Below are positions 15,983-24,501 of a stretch of DNA of 64,000 bases, in pieces. The stretch's first letter is position 1. Every line of letters begins with the position of its first letter. The DNA lies in contig JAFUEH010000007.1 in assembly GCA_017463985.1 (NCBI GenBank), positions 61,245 through 125,244 of the forward strand, given 5' to 3'. The position numbers were made by a program, and so were the translations under genes. The notes beneath the pieces were generated by a model that was not told where the DNA came from, did no database searches, and was given only the letters and a program-made list of their open reading frames with translations. Source of the DNA: Eubacterium sp. GTDB taxonomy: Bacteria > Bacillota > Clostridia > Oscillospirales > Acutalibacteraceae.

Positions 15983-17593
15983 CTATGCAGCCGCGCGCTG
16001 TGCAAAGTCTGTTTCTTTCAGGAAGCCCACCTTATACATTATCCTGATACGGTCAGCATCGTGTACATTCCCGATATAAACCGCATCAATAATGCTCGCA
16101 AGATGTTTCCTATCTATCCTTTCGCAATGACTAATCTCGGTAAGAGCATTTATCCAACTGATAACATAATCTGCATCAGCCTTTGCTTTTTTTATAATAA
16201 TATCACACTCATTTTTGATTTTCAATAGTTCGTTCAACTCATCATTCTGCGACTTTGAGATAACCGCATACATTTTGGATGAAATAATGCCGGCGGTCTT
16301 GTCGTTATAAGATTGTATTATGTTTAATTCCAGACTTGCTATCTTCTCGTTTGTTTCGGCAAACCTGAGCTTTGCTTCGGTAGACCTTTGTTGTTGTTCC
16401 CAATTCATCCTTGCCAGCACTCGCCTTATAAAATCGCTGTGGTTCTTGTTGTAGTCACATACCAATCGCCGTATATCGAACATCACATACTCAAGAAGTG
16501 TGTCCTCATATATAAAGTGCGAAGAGCAAGCGTGCTGTCCTGAATTATTATATCTGCTGCACCGATAGCAGCGTCTGCCGTTTTTAGTGGTGGCAGCCAA
16601 TTTATTGTTACAATCACTACATACAAGCAACCCGGAAAAAAGAATTGGCAGTTTATTACCGTTTTTTGTTTTCCGACTTCGTGATTGTTTGTTTTCAAGT
16701 TTCCGTTTCATAACGGCAGCATACAAATCGCCGTCAACAATTGCTTCGTGTGTATTATACACAGCAATTCTCTCCTCCGGTTCTGTCGTCCGCCGTTGCT
16801 TCAACTTAAACGAAATCTTCTCGCGTTTATGCTGAATCATATGTCCGAGGTAAACCTCGTTAGATAATATCTGATGTACGGTATTAGAAGTCCATACATA
16901 TGGTTTTAACTCTTTTCCCAGCAGATGATAGCGGTAATTTGTCGGCGTTAAGACGCCCTCTCTGTTCAACCCATCTGCAATCTCTCGACCGCTTTTATAG
17001 TTAGCGTATTCCTGGAACACGCGCCTTACTATATCGGCCGCATATTCATCTATTACCAACTTGTGGTAATCTTCGTTTGATTTTTGGTAGCCATACGGAG
17101 CATAAGCACCGATGTACTCCCCTTTTCGCGCCAGCGTTCGGAACGCCGACTTGGTTTTCTTTGAAATATCTTTCACATAGTATTCGTTAAAGACCAGTTT
17201 AAAATCGGTAACATCGTTGTTATCTATTCCCCCTTTAGTATCCACCATATCGTTTATTGCGATAAATCGGATACCATGCTTTGGAAAAAACTCGTCTTTC
17301 AACTGACCGACTCTTGATGTGTTTCTGCCAAGCCTGCTCAAGTCTTTAACGATGATGCAGTCAATCAGATTAAATGATATGTCGGTCATCATTTTTTTGT
17401 ACCCTGGTCGTTCAAAATTGGTTCCCGTGTAGCCGTCATCGGTGTAAACATCTACCACCTCGACCTCGGGATGCGCTTCCAACCAATCCTTCATATAATC
17501 AATCTGGTTAGTGATTGACATTGAAGTTGAGCCGTAATTGTCATCGTCGCGTGACAACCGTGCATAGAGCGCTGCTTTCCAAGTTTTTTTCAC
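15983..17593 (-). CDS. Large serine recombinase (integrase/excisase type)
   Basis: This site-specific recombinase of 536 residues cuts and rejoins DNA through a 5'-phosphoserine link. The N-terminal resolvase domain has the catalytic Ser at residue 14 (ALYARLSRDD) and the VKDLSRLGRN motif. A recombinase domain follows, then a zinc ribbon (CSDC...CYRC) and a coiled-coil-rich C-terminus (ASLELNIIQSYNDKTAGIIS), as in TnpX-like proteins of clostridial transposons. A GGAGGAA site precedes the ATG, and a strong terminator follows. It lies beside repeat B and is the best candidate for mobilising the adjoining element. Confidence 0.93.
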   Translation of the reverse strand: MKKTWKAALYARLSRDDDNYGSTSMSITNQIDYMKDWLEAHPEVEVVDVYTDDGYTGTNFERPGYKKMMTDISFNLIDCIIVKDLSRLGRNTSRVGQLKDEFFPKHGIRFIAINDMVDTKGGIDNNDVTDFKLVFNEYYVKDISKKTKSAFRTLARKGEYIGAYAPYGYQKSNEDYHKLVIDEYAADIVRRVFQEYANYKSGREIADGLNREGVLTPTNYRYHLLGKELKPYVWTSNTVHQILSNEVYLGHMIQHKREKISFKLKQRRTTEPEERIAVYNTHEAIVDGDLYAAVMKRKLENKQSRSRKTKNGNKLPILFSGLLVCSDCNNKLAATTKNGRRCYRCSRYNNSGQHACSSHFIYEDTLLEYVMFDIRRLVCDYNKNHSDFIRRVLARMNWEQQQRSTEAKLRFAETNEKIASLELNIIQSYNDKTAGIISSKMYAVISKSQNDELNELLKIKNECDIIIKKAKADADYVISWINALTEISHCERIDRKHLASIIDAVYIGNVHDADRIRIMYKVGFLKETDFAQRAAA

Positions 17594-17944
17594 ATGTCAT
17601 TCCTCCTTGAATTAAAATGTATTCACATAATATACAAATCCAAAGGAACTTTCCATTGTAAAAATAGCAGCGCAAAAATGTGTATCAAAAATAGCAAAAA
17701 AAGCAGATTGTTGATTAGACAACCGTTCACGAATGTCAATTTCTGACATCCCCGCCTCTTTATTGTCGCCGGTAACCTTATGGCACTATCCCATACGGTC
17801 AGAGTATCATTATGTTGGGGAGTTGCACCCCATCAGCTTGTTATGCACTCAAAGAATCACCTTTTCTCGTATCATCTGATGTTGTTCGCTCTTTCCTTAT
17901 AAATGTGGTATGTGCAGCATTCTTTCAACTGCAATCATATTCCG

Positions 17945-18056
17945 GAACTGGTAAAAATTACCAGCAGGAAGTCGTGGCGCACCGGATACAGTAGCCAAGC
18001 CGAAACGTACTTTTTTCACTATGGTATTCACTTGTCAAGGTACAAAAGAAGAATTA
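17945..18056 (+). repeat. Imperfect direct repeat B
   Basis: This is the partner of repeat A (12484-12594), in the same orientation. The homologous block ends at GAAGAATTA, after which the two sites diverge fully. It separates the recombinase from the plus-strand ICE cargo. Confidence 0.8.
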
Positions 18057-18099
18057 AGTTATTTCTAACTCGTTTTAATAATATATGAGTTATTTTAAG

Positions 18100-18132
18100 A
18101 AAAGCAAATGTGTAAATCACACATTTGCTTTT
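18100..18132. terminator. Bidirectional hairpin
   Basis: A perfect 12-bp stem (AAGCAAATGTGT/ACACATTTGCTT) is flanked by A-rich and T-rich runs. It insulates the recombinase side from the plus-strand cargo genes. Confidence 0.7.
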
Positions 18133-18186
18133 ATTGCGCTCAATTACTATTCTCAAATTGTAAATTCAAAACAAAGGAGCGTTGAT

Positions 18187-18645
18187 ATGAAAAAGTATAT
18201 CGGACAAAACATCAGAACTTGGCAGTGGATTACATCGGACAATGTGCTCTACGACAAGAAAGCCAACGAAACCTATTTAATACCCAACCTGTTCAGTAAA
18301 GATGAGTTACCGCTCAACAAAAAGGCACTGTCATCTTATCGTGTATATCCAAAATCGATTGGTTGGGCTGTCAGCAAGGATGTCAACGGTGAAACGATTT
18401 ATGCCGGTGATACTGTGGAAATTGACTACTATAACAAAAATGAAGCCACTTTTAATGGAAGAAATACAGTTCGTGCGATTGTGTGCTATGACAAGAATTT
18501 AAAAATCCACTATATGTTATCAGGAAAAAGAATTTTTATGTTTAACGGCGACAGCAATCATTTCATATCCAGCATAAAACGGATTGGCAGAAATGAGAAT
18601 ACCGACTTTATCACAGAAAAAGAAGTACCTCATGATACCCTTTAA
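18187..18645 (+). CDS. YopX-like phage/ICE protein
   Basis: The 152-residue protein has the motif VNGETIYAGDTVEIDYYNK, close to the KxIYEGDIVE pattern of YopX-family phage proteins, and a late basic region. Function of the family is unknown. The ATG at 18187 is chosen because AAAGGAG lies 7 bases upstream; an in-frame start 102 bases earlier would read across a hairpin. It is first of the plus-strand cargo run. Confidence 0.6.
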   Translation: MKKYIGQNIRTWQWITSDNVLYDKKANETYLIPNLFSKDELPLNKKALSSYRVYPKSIGWAVSKDVNGETIYAGDTVEIDYYNKNEATFNGRNTVRAIVCYDKNLKIHYMLSGKRIFMFNGDSNHFISSIKRIGRNENTDFITEKEVPHDTL

Positions 18646-18956
18646 AATGCTATCGGGCGTAAAGGAAATGATAATCGCCTTCATAATTATATTATTATTT
18701 TCCATTTTATTGCTATTCTTATCTGAGCACATCACAGAGCAATAATCGGCTGCACCCGGTTATCATAAATCATTTGTATACATACACCTCTGAACTAAAA
18801 TGTAAAATTCGGCTTGGCAGTGCAGTGCTGAGCCGAATAACTGCCGAAAAGCCTACCGCCTTAGGCTTTAGGATACACAATTTAATAAAGTCTTATTCTT
18901 ACTTATACAAGCTGACAAGGGGCGAGGCGGCGCTCCTTCATTATTAGAGGTATATT
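18646..18956. other. Intergenic region with two small hairpins
   Basis: About 310 bases lie between two cargo genes. They hold a possible 25-codon peptide and two stem-loops: ATTCGGCT with AGCCGAAT at about 18807-18838, and AAGCCTA with TAGGCTT at about 18855-18873. No RNA family was recognised. Confidence 0.4.
18668..18745 (+). CDS. Possible 25-residue membrane peptide
   Basis: A short frame encodes MIIAFIIILLFSILLLFLSE plus five more residues: one hydrophobic helix and a short polar end. AAAGGA is present, but only two bases before the ATG, which is too close for good initiation. It resembles small membrane toxins in shape only. Confidence 0.2.
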   Translation: MIIAFIIILLFSILLLFLSEHITEQ

Positions 18957-19187
18957 ATGAACAATCCGCGAAGAAAAAAGTTGAATGACATCATTGCAGC
19001 GCTGAATGAGCTTAAAGAGTACTTAGAAGCGATGATGGAAGAGGAAGAAGCATACAGGGACAATATTCCTGAAAACCTCCAGGGTTCAGAAAGATTTGAA
19101 AAATCCGATGAAGCCTGTGATGCGCTCTCTTACGCTCTCGATTCAATAGATGAGGTCATAGAAAACATTAAAAATGCTGTCGAATAA
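18957..19187 (+). CDS. Small acidic helical protein, function unknown
   Basis: This 76-residue protein is rich in Glu and Asp and probably forms helices (NDIIAALNELKEYLEAMMEE). Short proteins of this type are common in clostridial ICE cargo next to SSB genes. An AGAGG site lies about 7 bases before the ATG. It is followed after 14 bases by the next gene, so the run 18957-22204 is likely one transcript. Confidence 0.6.
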   Translation: MNNPRRKKLNDIIAALNELKEYLEAMMEEEEAYRDNIPENLQGSERFEKSDEACDALSYALDSIDEVIENIKNAVE

Positions 19188-19201
19188 AGGAGGTGAAAAT
19201 A

Positions 19202-19633
19202 ATGAAGGAACAGCAAGTATTGAAAACGAACCATATCTGCTTAATCAGATACAGCGGGCTCTTAGTGAAGCGCACGTTAAATTATGGCGATGATTCCTAT
19301 TCCAATATTTCCATTATTCCTGCCGGCAGCATCGTTCGGCTCGTTGATATTAAACAAACGAACGACAAGCAAAGGTATCGCATTACACTGGAGGATGCTT
19401 CCGGCAAAACCGCTACCGCATTGCAAGATACCCTTGTCATAAAAAAATGCCCTATGATTCCCCTTATCAAAGACTCAATGACCGAGATAAGCGCCAAGCA
19501 AGCAAGGCGCTGTCAGCGCCGGCTTTGGTATTACTGTAATTGGAAAAACGGCAAATCGATAGAACTCAAAGACTACTCAAAATCGAAATCAGAATTAAAA
19601 CACTTTATCAATAAGGAGGACAATAATGATTAA
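19202..19633 (+). CDS. Hypothetical ICE cargo protein
   Basis: I do not recognise this 143-residue protein. Its front half has alternating hydrophobic and polar residues suggesting beta strands (IIPAGSIVRLVDIKQTNDKQ), and its back half is basic with an RRCQRRLWYYCNWKNGK segment. AAAGGAGGTG lies 8 bases ahead of the ATG at 19202; a GTG at 19193 is part of the same site. It overlaps ssb by 8 bases, implying coupled expression. Confidence 0.6.
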   Translation: MKEQQVLKTNHICLIRYSGLLVKRTLNYGDDSYSNISIIPAGSIVRLVDIKQTNDKQRYRITLEDASGKTATALQDTLVIKKCPMIPLIKDSMTEISAKQARRCQRRLWYYCNWKNGKSIELKDYSKSKSELKHFINKEDNND

Positions 19634-20051
19634 CAATTCAACACTGATGGGACGACTTACTTTTGAGCCGGAACTCCGTTCCACACCGAACGGCGTATCC
19701 GTATTAAGATTTCAGGTCGCGTGTGACCGAAATTATCAGTCGCCGGGAAAAGAGCGTGAGGCTGATTACATTGATTGCATTGCCTGGCGCCACACGGCAG
19801 AATTCATAAGCCGTTACTTTCATAAAGGTTCGATGATTGCAGTTGAAGGCTGCATCAGAACTCGAAACTATACTGATAAAAACGGTAACAAGAGAAAGCG
19901 TATGGAAATCGAAGCGCAAAACGTATCCTTCTGTGGCTCCAAGCCGGCGAATGGAGCACCGGAAGCGGCCGCTACGCAACAACCGTCTCCAAGTTATGCT
20001 GCCCCCGACGAGGAATATGAAGAAATCCTCGACGATGATTTGCCGTTCTAA
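19626..20051 (+). CDS. ssb: Single-stranded DNA-binding protein
   Basis: The 141-residue OB-fold protein protects single-stranded DNA, here probably the strand entering or leaving by conjugation. The N-terminus has the family pattern LMGRLTFEPELRSTPNGVSV, the core has DYIDCIAWRHTAEFISRYFH, and the C-terminus ends in the acidic tip DDDLPF that recruits partner proteins. Length is slightly shorter than the chromosomal ~160-170 residues. It is likely the element's own copy. Confidence 0.95.
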   Translation: MINNSTLMGRLTFEPELRSTPNGVSVLRFQVACDRNYQSPGKEREADYIDCIAWRHTAEFISRYFHKGSMIAVEGCIRTRNYTDKNGNKRKRMEIEAQNVSFCGSKPANGAPEAAATQQPSPSYAAPDEEYEEILDDDLPF

Positions 20052-20062
20052 GGAGGTAATTT

Positions 20063-20443
20063 ATGCTTGTTCTTCATATAAAGAAGAAATGGTTTGATAT
20101 GATACTTTCCAAGAAAAAAACGGAAGAATATCGGGAAATAAAACCATATTACATAACAAGATTTAAAAACATACTTAAAGACAGTTTTAAACGCCGCCTG
20201 TTGTTATCTGATGAACAATTCATTAAAGTCTTGACTTTTACAATCTCGCTTCCCTTCACAGTTAAATTTATTAACGGATACGGCAACAATAGACCATACA
20301 TTATTGCCGAGGTGAGACTGACTGTCGATGAAGGTTATGAGGATTGGGGTGCTGAACCAGGTTTAGAATACTTTGTATTGATAATTGACCGAATTAAAAA
20401 GACGGGCAATTTGGAAAACTGTTACACAAAGGAGGAATCATGA
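20063..20443 (+). CDS. ASCH-like domain protein
   Basis: The 126-residue protein starts with IKKKWFDMILSKKKTEEYRE, a signature of phage and ICE ASCH-type proteins (IxxK(W/Y)xDxIxxGxKTxExR). ASCH domains resemble PUA and YTH-like RNA or modified-base binding folds; the exact role here is unknown. A strong AAGGAGG lies upstream. The stop overlaps the start of the next small gene by 4 bases (ATGA). Confidence 0.7.
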   Translation: MLVLHIKKKWFDMILSKKKTEEYREIKPYYITRFKNILKDSFKRRLLLSDEQFIKVLTFTISLPFTVKFINGYGNNRPYIIAEVRLTVDEGYEDWGAEPGLEYFVLIIDRIKKTGNLENCYTKEES

Positions 20444-20616
20444 GTAACGAAGTTTTTATTGCGCTTTGCGAAGAGCGCCCGGCATTAGCAGCAGATATGA
20501 TTGAGGACGAAATGATAGAGAGCGGCTTCAAGCTGGATGAGGAAACTTCTGAAAGAATGTTTAACAACATTATGCAGAGAATTCAAAAAGAAGGTGAACC
20601 CCCATGCTTGATATAG
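20440..20616 (+). CDS. 58-residue acidic protein, function unknown
   Basis: A frame of 58 codons begins at the ATG overlapping the previous stop (ATGA), with GGAGG 5-6 bases ahead. It encodes an acidic helical protein (VFIALCEERPALAADMIEDE) whose C-terminal codons overlap the next gene by 13 bases. The two overlaps and the good ribosome site support a real gene. Confidence 0.6.
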   Translation: MSNEVFIALCEERPALAADMIEDEMIESGFKLDEETSERMFNNIMQRIQKEGEPPCLI

Positions 20617-21065
20617 TTCCAGTATCATTAGCTGAAGCAAATCAATTTGTCTTAGAACATCATCGTCACCACAAGCCGGTTGTAGGTCACAAGTTCTCTA
20701 TCGGCGCAACGGATGGTAAAAAGATAGTTGGCGTATGTATTGTAGGACGCCCAGTATCAAGATATCTTGATGATGGACTGACACTTGAAATAACAAGGTG
20801 TGCTACAGATGGCACTTATAATGCCTGCTCCATCCTTTATGGTGCTGCTTGGAGAGCCGCAAGGGCGATGGGTTACAAAAGAATCGTGACATATATTCTT
20901 GAAAGTGAAAACGGTGCTTCTCTCAAAGCAAGTGGATATACTTGTGTTGGTAAATGCGGCGGATTAAGGTGGACAGGCAAAAGAAAGCCGGAAGTAGATT
21001 TATATCCGGCACAAATGAAACTTCGTTTTGAAAAGGGTGGTGAAAACTATTCAGACACTACTTAA
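20604..21065 (+). CDS. XF1762/GNAT-like phage protein
   Basis: The 153-residue protein matches by eye a GNAT-fold group seen in phages and ICEs (LEITRCATDGTYNACSILYG, AARAMGYKRIVTYILESENG, and a GLRWTGKRKPEVDL segment near the end). GNAT enzymes transfer acyl groups from acyl-CoA, but the substrate in this group is unknown. AAGGTG lies before the ATG. It overlaps the methylase gene downstream by a few codons. Confidence 0.65.
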   Translation: MLDIVPVSLAEANQFVLEHHRHHKPVVGHKFSIGATDGKKIVGVCIVGRPVSRYLDDGLTLEITRCATDGTYNACSILYGAAWRAARAMGYKRIVTYILESENGASLKASGYTCVGKCGGLRWTGKRKPEVDLYPAQMKLRFEKGGENYSDTT

Positions 21066-21837
21066 ATACCCGGGTGGTAAGTGGCGCATAGCCGATTGGA
21101 TTCTGTCGTTCTTCCCGGAACACAAGGTTTACTGCGAGCCGTTCTTTGGAAGCGGAGCACTATTCTTCAAGAAGCAGCCGTCTTACATCGAAACAATCAA
21201 TGACATTGACGGAAATATTGTTAATCTTTTTGAAGTCTGCCGTTCCCAGCCGGAAGAACTCGCTGCAGCAATAAACCTCACCCCGTTCTCACGCGACGAG
21301 TTTCTCAAATGCTATGAGCGGTCAGATAATCCGCTGGAACAAGCAAGACGAACGCTTGTTAGATACCATCAGAGTTTCGGGACAAGCAATTGTTCACAAA
21401 AGTCTTGGCGTAATGTGCAGCAGCACAACGGACCGCGCACAGCGACGATGTGGAACTATTTGCCGGAAGCCGTGATTGAATGTTGCCGCCGTCTAAAAGA
21501 CGCACAAATCGAAAATACAGACGCGCTGGAGCTCATTCAACGGTATGATGACAAGAACACGCTTCTCTATCTTGATCCACCTTATCTTCCGGAACTCCGC
21601 AAAAGGAACCTTTATTCTTTTGAAATGACAACAGCGCAGCACCTCAATATGCTGCGCCTGATTAAGACAAACCACTCAAAAATCATATTGAGCGGCTACG
21701 ACAACGAACTATACAACAAAGAATTGAGCGGATGGGAATGCGCTGTCAAAGACACGACCGCTCAATTTGGTAAAAGCAGAACTGAAAAAATATGGTTCAA
21801 TTTCGATTACAATTACAGTTTATTCAGCTTTATGTAA
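21028..21837 (+). CDS. D12-class DNA N6-adenine methyltransferase (Dam-like)
   Basis: The enzyme methylates adenine in a short DNA site and probably protects the element against restriction on entry. Motifs are KYPGGKWRIADWI (SAM-binding start), EPFFGSGALFF, and the catalytic DPPYL near residue 190. About 269 residues is normal for the family. The start is unsure: TTG at 21028 and GTG at 21040 are both poor, and homologues usually begin close to the KYPGGK motif. No cognate endonuclease is nearby, so it is an orphan methylase. Confidence 0.9.
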   Translation: MKRVVKTIQTLLKYPGGKWRIADWILSFFPEHKVYCEPFFGSGALFFKKQPSYIETINDIDGNIVNLFEVCRSQPEELAAAINLTPFSRDEFLKCYERSDNPLEQARRTLVRYHQSFGTSNCSQKSWRNVQQHNGPRTATMWNYLPEAVIECCRRLKDAQIENTDALELIQRYDDKNTLLYLDPPYLPELRKRNLYSFEMTTAQHLNMLRLIKTNHSKIILSGYDNELYNKELSGWECAVKDTTAQFGKSRTEKIWFNFDYNYSLFSFM

Positions 21838-21849
21838 GGAGGTATTCAC

Positions 21850-22029
21850 TTGATTTTCAAATTGTTTTTATGCGGCTTCCTTTGTTTCGGCTTTGGCGTG
21901 TTTCTGACAGCCACTATTTCGTCGATTAAGGTTACACATTACCACGATGCTGCCGTTAAGTGGAAACGGCTATACAATCAATTACAGGAGGCGCAAGACG
22001 ATGGTAACAAGCAGCTTACCGAAGAATGA
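21850..22029 (+). CDS. 59-residue single-span membrane protein
   Basis: A TTG start lies 7 bases after a perfect AAGGAGGT. The frame encodes one membrane helix (FKLFLCGFLCFGFGVFLTAT) and a helical cytosolic tail (AVKWKRLYNQLQEAQDDGNK). It overlaps the next gene by 29 bases in another frame. Short proteins with this helix-plus-coil design are frequent in phage and ICE cargo. Function is unknown. Confidence 0.55.
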   Translation: MIFKLFLCGFLCFGFGVFLTATISSIKVTHYHDAAVKWKRLYNQLQEAQDDGNKQLTEE

Positions 22030-22204
22030 GGAAATCGGCATACGGTATAACGATACCGAGAACGGTAAGGTATACATAAACACCCAAAATGTACTTGATG
22101 GTAAATTTCATCTCTACGAAGAAAAAGACGGCAATTACATACATCTCCGTCAGCGTAGCAACAATCCATTCTTCAAAGAAACCAACCCGGAACGATACAC
22201 ATAA
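22001..22204 (+). CDS. 67-residue 'DGKFHLYEEKD' protein, function unknown
   Basis: A CAGGAGG site 9 bases before the ATG at 22001 starts a small beta-rich polar protein (IGIRYNDTENGKVYINTQ, then LDGKFHLYEEKDGNYIHLRQ). I know no function. A truncated homologue lies at 12595-12748 in the same position relative to the other HipA-like gene. It ends just before a shared hairpin terminator that faces the convergent HipA-like gene. Confidence 0.6.
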   Translation: MVTSSLPKNEEIGIRYNDTENGKVYINTQNVLDGKFHLYEEKDGNYIHLRQRSNNPFFKETNPERYT

Positions 22205-22226
22205 TGCAATCATGACTATCCACGAT

Positions 22227-22258
22227 AAAAGCAGTAGGCTCGATGAGCCTACTGCTTT
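22227..22258. terminator. Bidirectional hairpin terminator between convergent genes
   Basis: A perfect AAAGCAGTAGGCT stem around CGATG lies between the plus-strand cargo and the minus-strand HipA-like gene. It is nearly identical to the hairpins at 12751 and 14162. Confidence 0.85.
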
Positions 22259-22261
22259 CTG

Positions 22262-23566
22262 TTATTCTTGAACCACATCTGATTTCTTGACCGTCGTAAC
22301 CGTTTTTTCGGAAGTATCAGCCTTTTTCTGTGCCTGCAAAGTTTCGAGTTTATCGCGCACAGAAGGACGTTGATTCTTTTGAACGCTCTTGCGGACTTCA
22401 TTATTAAGATAGGTCAGCCTTACCGACAATCCTCTTGCCAGTTTTTCAATTCGTTCTAAAGAAGATTCCGTATACGGCTGATATTTCAATAACACGCTGC
22501 GATATTCTTCAACCAATCCTTCAAGTGCCGTTGTATCGAAGCGCGACAAATCAGATATTACAGATAAGTAGGAAGAAAAAGACTTACTTGTGTTGCTAAA
22601 CAGTTTTCCTTTACCGTCGGAGAAATGAATGTCCTTTGTGAGTTGCCCACAATTCATTGCTTCGCCGGTATCGAATATCGGCGCAGTTCTGACCCACTGA
22701 AGAGTCTCAACATTTCTGATAACGCCGAAATTACGCAAATGGCGGTCAGTATTCATCAAAACACCATCAAGCAATATCATGTTTTCAGTGTTTTCTCTTG
22801 CGTTAGGAACACTGTGCTTTTCTAAAATATTGATATAGTGTTGTATATCGCTTATATTGCCTCTTTTCTTTTCAGAAGCAAATATATCATTTGCCGTAAT
22901 AATCTCTTCATCAGAAGCAACAAATAAATCGCATTTTGATACAAGCCGTCCCCCGGATATATCAATACGATAAGGACAGTATTCAAAGCCCATGCGCCGG
23001 CAAAACTCAGATGCAAGCCACTCGTTAATTGGTTCCTCACGGCTCGCTTCATAAGAGCCTTTAACCAACACTCTCTTGCCATCTTCGATAATCCAACCTT
23101 TTTGTAACATACCGTCAGTAGTATTATTTGGTGAATGCAAATCCGGTCTTTCTGTGCTGCCTTCTTCCGAACTGCTCAAAGATACCTGAAGGTAGCCTTC
23201 ATAATTAAAATCATTGTCAAAAAAGTTAATATCTTTCCATTCTACCGGACTATCAAATTCCTTAATCCAGTATTGGTCAGAAAGAGAAAGCGCATACGCT
23301 TTATTGAGAAGTTCATCGGTACTCTCTACGCCAAGCTTATCAAGCATTTTTTCAAGGTCTTTACGCCACGAAGGAATGCCTCGCCCTTTAAACCAGTTAT
23401 TCAATACCCTTAATTCGCTTTCTGCGCGATTATTAACGGCGTTCTGTATTGATAAAGGAGCATAGTCAAGGTTATACAATTCATAGATTCTTGTAATGAC
23501 ATTCAATTCTGTATCATAATCAATGGCAGCCACTCTTTTATTTCTGTTCATCAGCAAGAATTTCAT
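22262..23566 (-). CDS. HipA-like Ser/Thr kinase, copy 2, with SVRDKLE tail
   Basis: This 434-residue protein is collinear with copy 1 and keeps the kinase loop LMNTDRHLRNFG and the APIFDTG motif. The tail starts SVRDKLETLQ and ends VVQE. The ATG at 23566 lies 8 bases after AAGGAG; an ATG 6 bases earlier is too close to the site. It is last in the leftward module and follows its own terminator, so expression may depend on read-through or on an unseen promoter. Its codons differ clearly from copy 1, so the duplication is not recent. Confidence 0.82.
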   Translation of the reverse strand: MKFLLMNRNKRVAAIDYDTELNVITRIYELYNLDYAPLSIQNAVNNRAESELRVLNNWFKGRGIPSWRKDLEKMLDKLGVESTDELLNKAYALSLSDQYWIKEFDSPVEWKDINFFDNDFNYEGYLQVSLSSSEEGSTERPDLHSPNNTTDGMLQKGWIIEDGKRVLVKGSYEASREEPINEWLASEFCRRMGFEYCPYRIDISGGRLVSKCDLFVASDEEIITANDIFASEKKRGNISDIQHYINILEKHSVPNARENTENMILLDGVLMNTDRHLRNFGVIRNVETLQWVRTAPIFDTGEAMNCGQLTKDIHFSDGKGKLFSNTSKSFSSYLSVISDLSRFDTTALEGLVEEYRSVLLKYQPYTESSLERIEKLARGLSVRLTYLNNEVRKSVQKNQRPSVRDKLETLQAQKKADTSEKTVTTVKKSDVVQE

Positions 23567-23643
23567 AACCATAACTCCTTTCAACTATTAGTGTAATTCA
23601 ATTATATTCTTTATTCAAAAAGTTGTCAACTCTGCAAAAATAT

Positions 23644-23673
23644 AAGCAGCAGGCTCATCGAGCCTGCTGCTTT
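23644..23673 (-). terminator. Hairpin terminator after nucleotidyltransferase 2
   Basis: AAGCAGCAGGCTC pairs with GAGCCTGCTGCTT across three bases. It is a co-varied version of the hairpins at 12751, 14162 and 22227: both arms changed together (GTAG to GCAG), which shows that the structure is selected. Confidence 0.8.
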
Positions 23674-23676
23674 CTA

Positions 23677-24501
23677 TTATTCTTGAACAATTTCTGACTT
23701 CTTGACCGTTGGAGGCTTTTTATCAGAACCATCTGCGCTATTCTTTGCCCGCAATGCTTCCAATTTCTCACGAACGGATGGGGTGTTATCGGCGGCACTT
23801 ATCACATCATTAACATTTTCTGATTTGAGCACTCCCGGGTATTTTTGCTCAAAAGCAAGCAGAAACTCTTTTGTTGAGGCTTCGCCGGACTTGGTTTTAT
23901 CAAACAATACGAACAAGTCATCATTTTCAACAATCTGTTTAAACTGTTCTTGAATTCCCTGTGGAAAATCGCCCCAGCCATTATATAAATCGGTTACGGC
24001 TCTATCCACCATTGTGTAAGTTATATCATTATGATTTCTCCTGTGTTCCAGCAAAACACCAATCACATCGGACAGGTCGTGTTTATATCTTCTGCCGGAA
24101 CATAGTTTCATTGCAACAAGGTATTCCGCTTTTACGGTTCTTACATCCAGAACCCCACAAAAGGTCTTGTAATATTCTGAATACTGCACCAGCTTTGGAG
24201 AATATGAAGCCGTATTGATAAAATCGCTATTAAGCCAATCGCGTGGCAAATCATTCATTTCTGCAACATTTATAATTGCTTCGTTAATGATTGACGAAGG
24301 CGGCAGCAACGCATCCACATCTAAAGTCTCGTTACGGAAACTATAGTTTTCAACAATGGCAGCGCCGCCAATCAAGATAATCTCTATTTTTGGCGCCTTT
24401 CTTCCAGCAAGTTTACGATATGCTTTTGCAAACTCAAAAAGGTAATGGTCAAGATTTGATTTATTAAACACCTTATTGTCGCCGGCATTATTAACAGACA
24501 T
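23677..24501 (-). CDS. DUF6036-like nucleotidyltransferase, copy 2, with SVREKLE tail
   Basis: The 274-residue protein is collinear and equal in length to copy 1, with IGGAAIVENYSFRNETLDVD and EYLVAMKLCSGRRYKHDLSD conserved. The tail begins SVREKLEALR and ends EIVQE. The start at 24501 overlaps the stop of the upstream 136-residue gene by 11 bases, exactly as in copy 1. Probable nucleotide transfer to tRNA or protein is a family inference; no target can be read from the sequence. Confidence 0.75.
   Translation of the reverse strand: MSVNNAGDNKVFNKSNLDHYLFEFAKAYRKLAGRKAPKIEIILIGGAAIVENYSFRNETLDVDALLPPSSIINEAIINVAEMNDLPRDWLNSDFINTASYSPKLVQYSEYYKTFCGVLDVRTVKAEYLVAMKLCSGRRYKHDLSDVIGVLLEHRRNHNDITYTMVDRAVTDLYNGWGDFPQGIQEQFKQIVENDDLFVLFDKTKSGEASTKEFLLAFEQKYPGVLKSENVNDVISAADNTPSVREKLEALRAKNSADGSDKKPPTVKKSEIVQE

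Larger units (their letters stand above)
17594..18186. other. Intergenic region beside the recombinase, candidate attachment region
   Basis: Almost 600 bases hold no convincing gene. Seen are the recombinase upstream region, a short inverted repeat (ATGTCA and TGACAT around 17739-17757), repeat B, and a hairpin at 18100. Serine recombinase attachment sites usually lie next to the recombinase gene, so an att site may be here, but the core cannot be fixed without an empty-site sequence. Confidence 0.45.

Noticed and set aside
17812-17994. 60-codon frame upstream of the recombinase on the plus strand
   Set aside because: No ribosome site, and it reads through repeat B; the matching repeat A is open in a different context. 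Better explained as repeat sequence.
18668-18745. 25-codon hydrophobic peptide as a type I toxin
   Set aside because: The hydrophobic shape fits, but the ribosome site is two bases from the ATG and no antisense RNA promoter could be pointed to. Listed only as a low-confidence feature.
21028-21837. Restriction-modification system
   Set aside because: A methylase is present, but no endonuclease or specificity gene lies nearby, so it is an orphan methylase.
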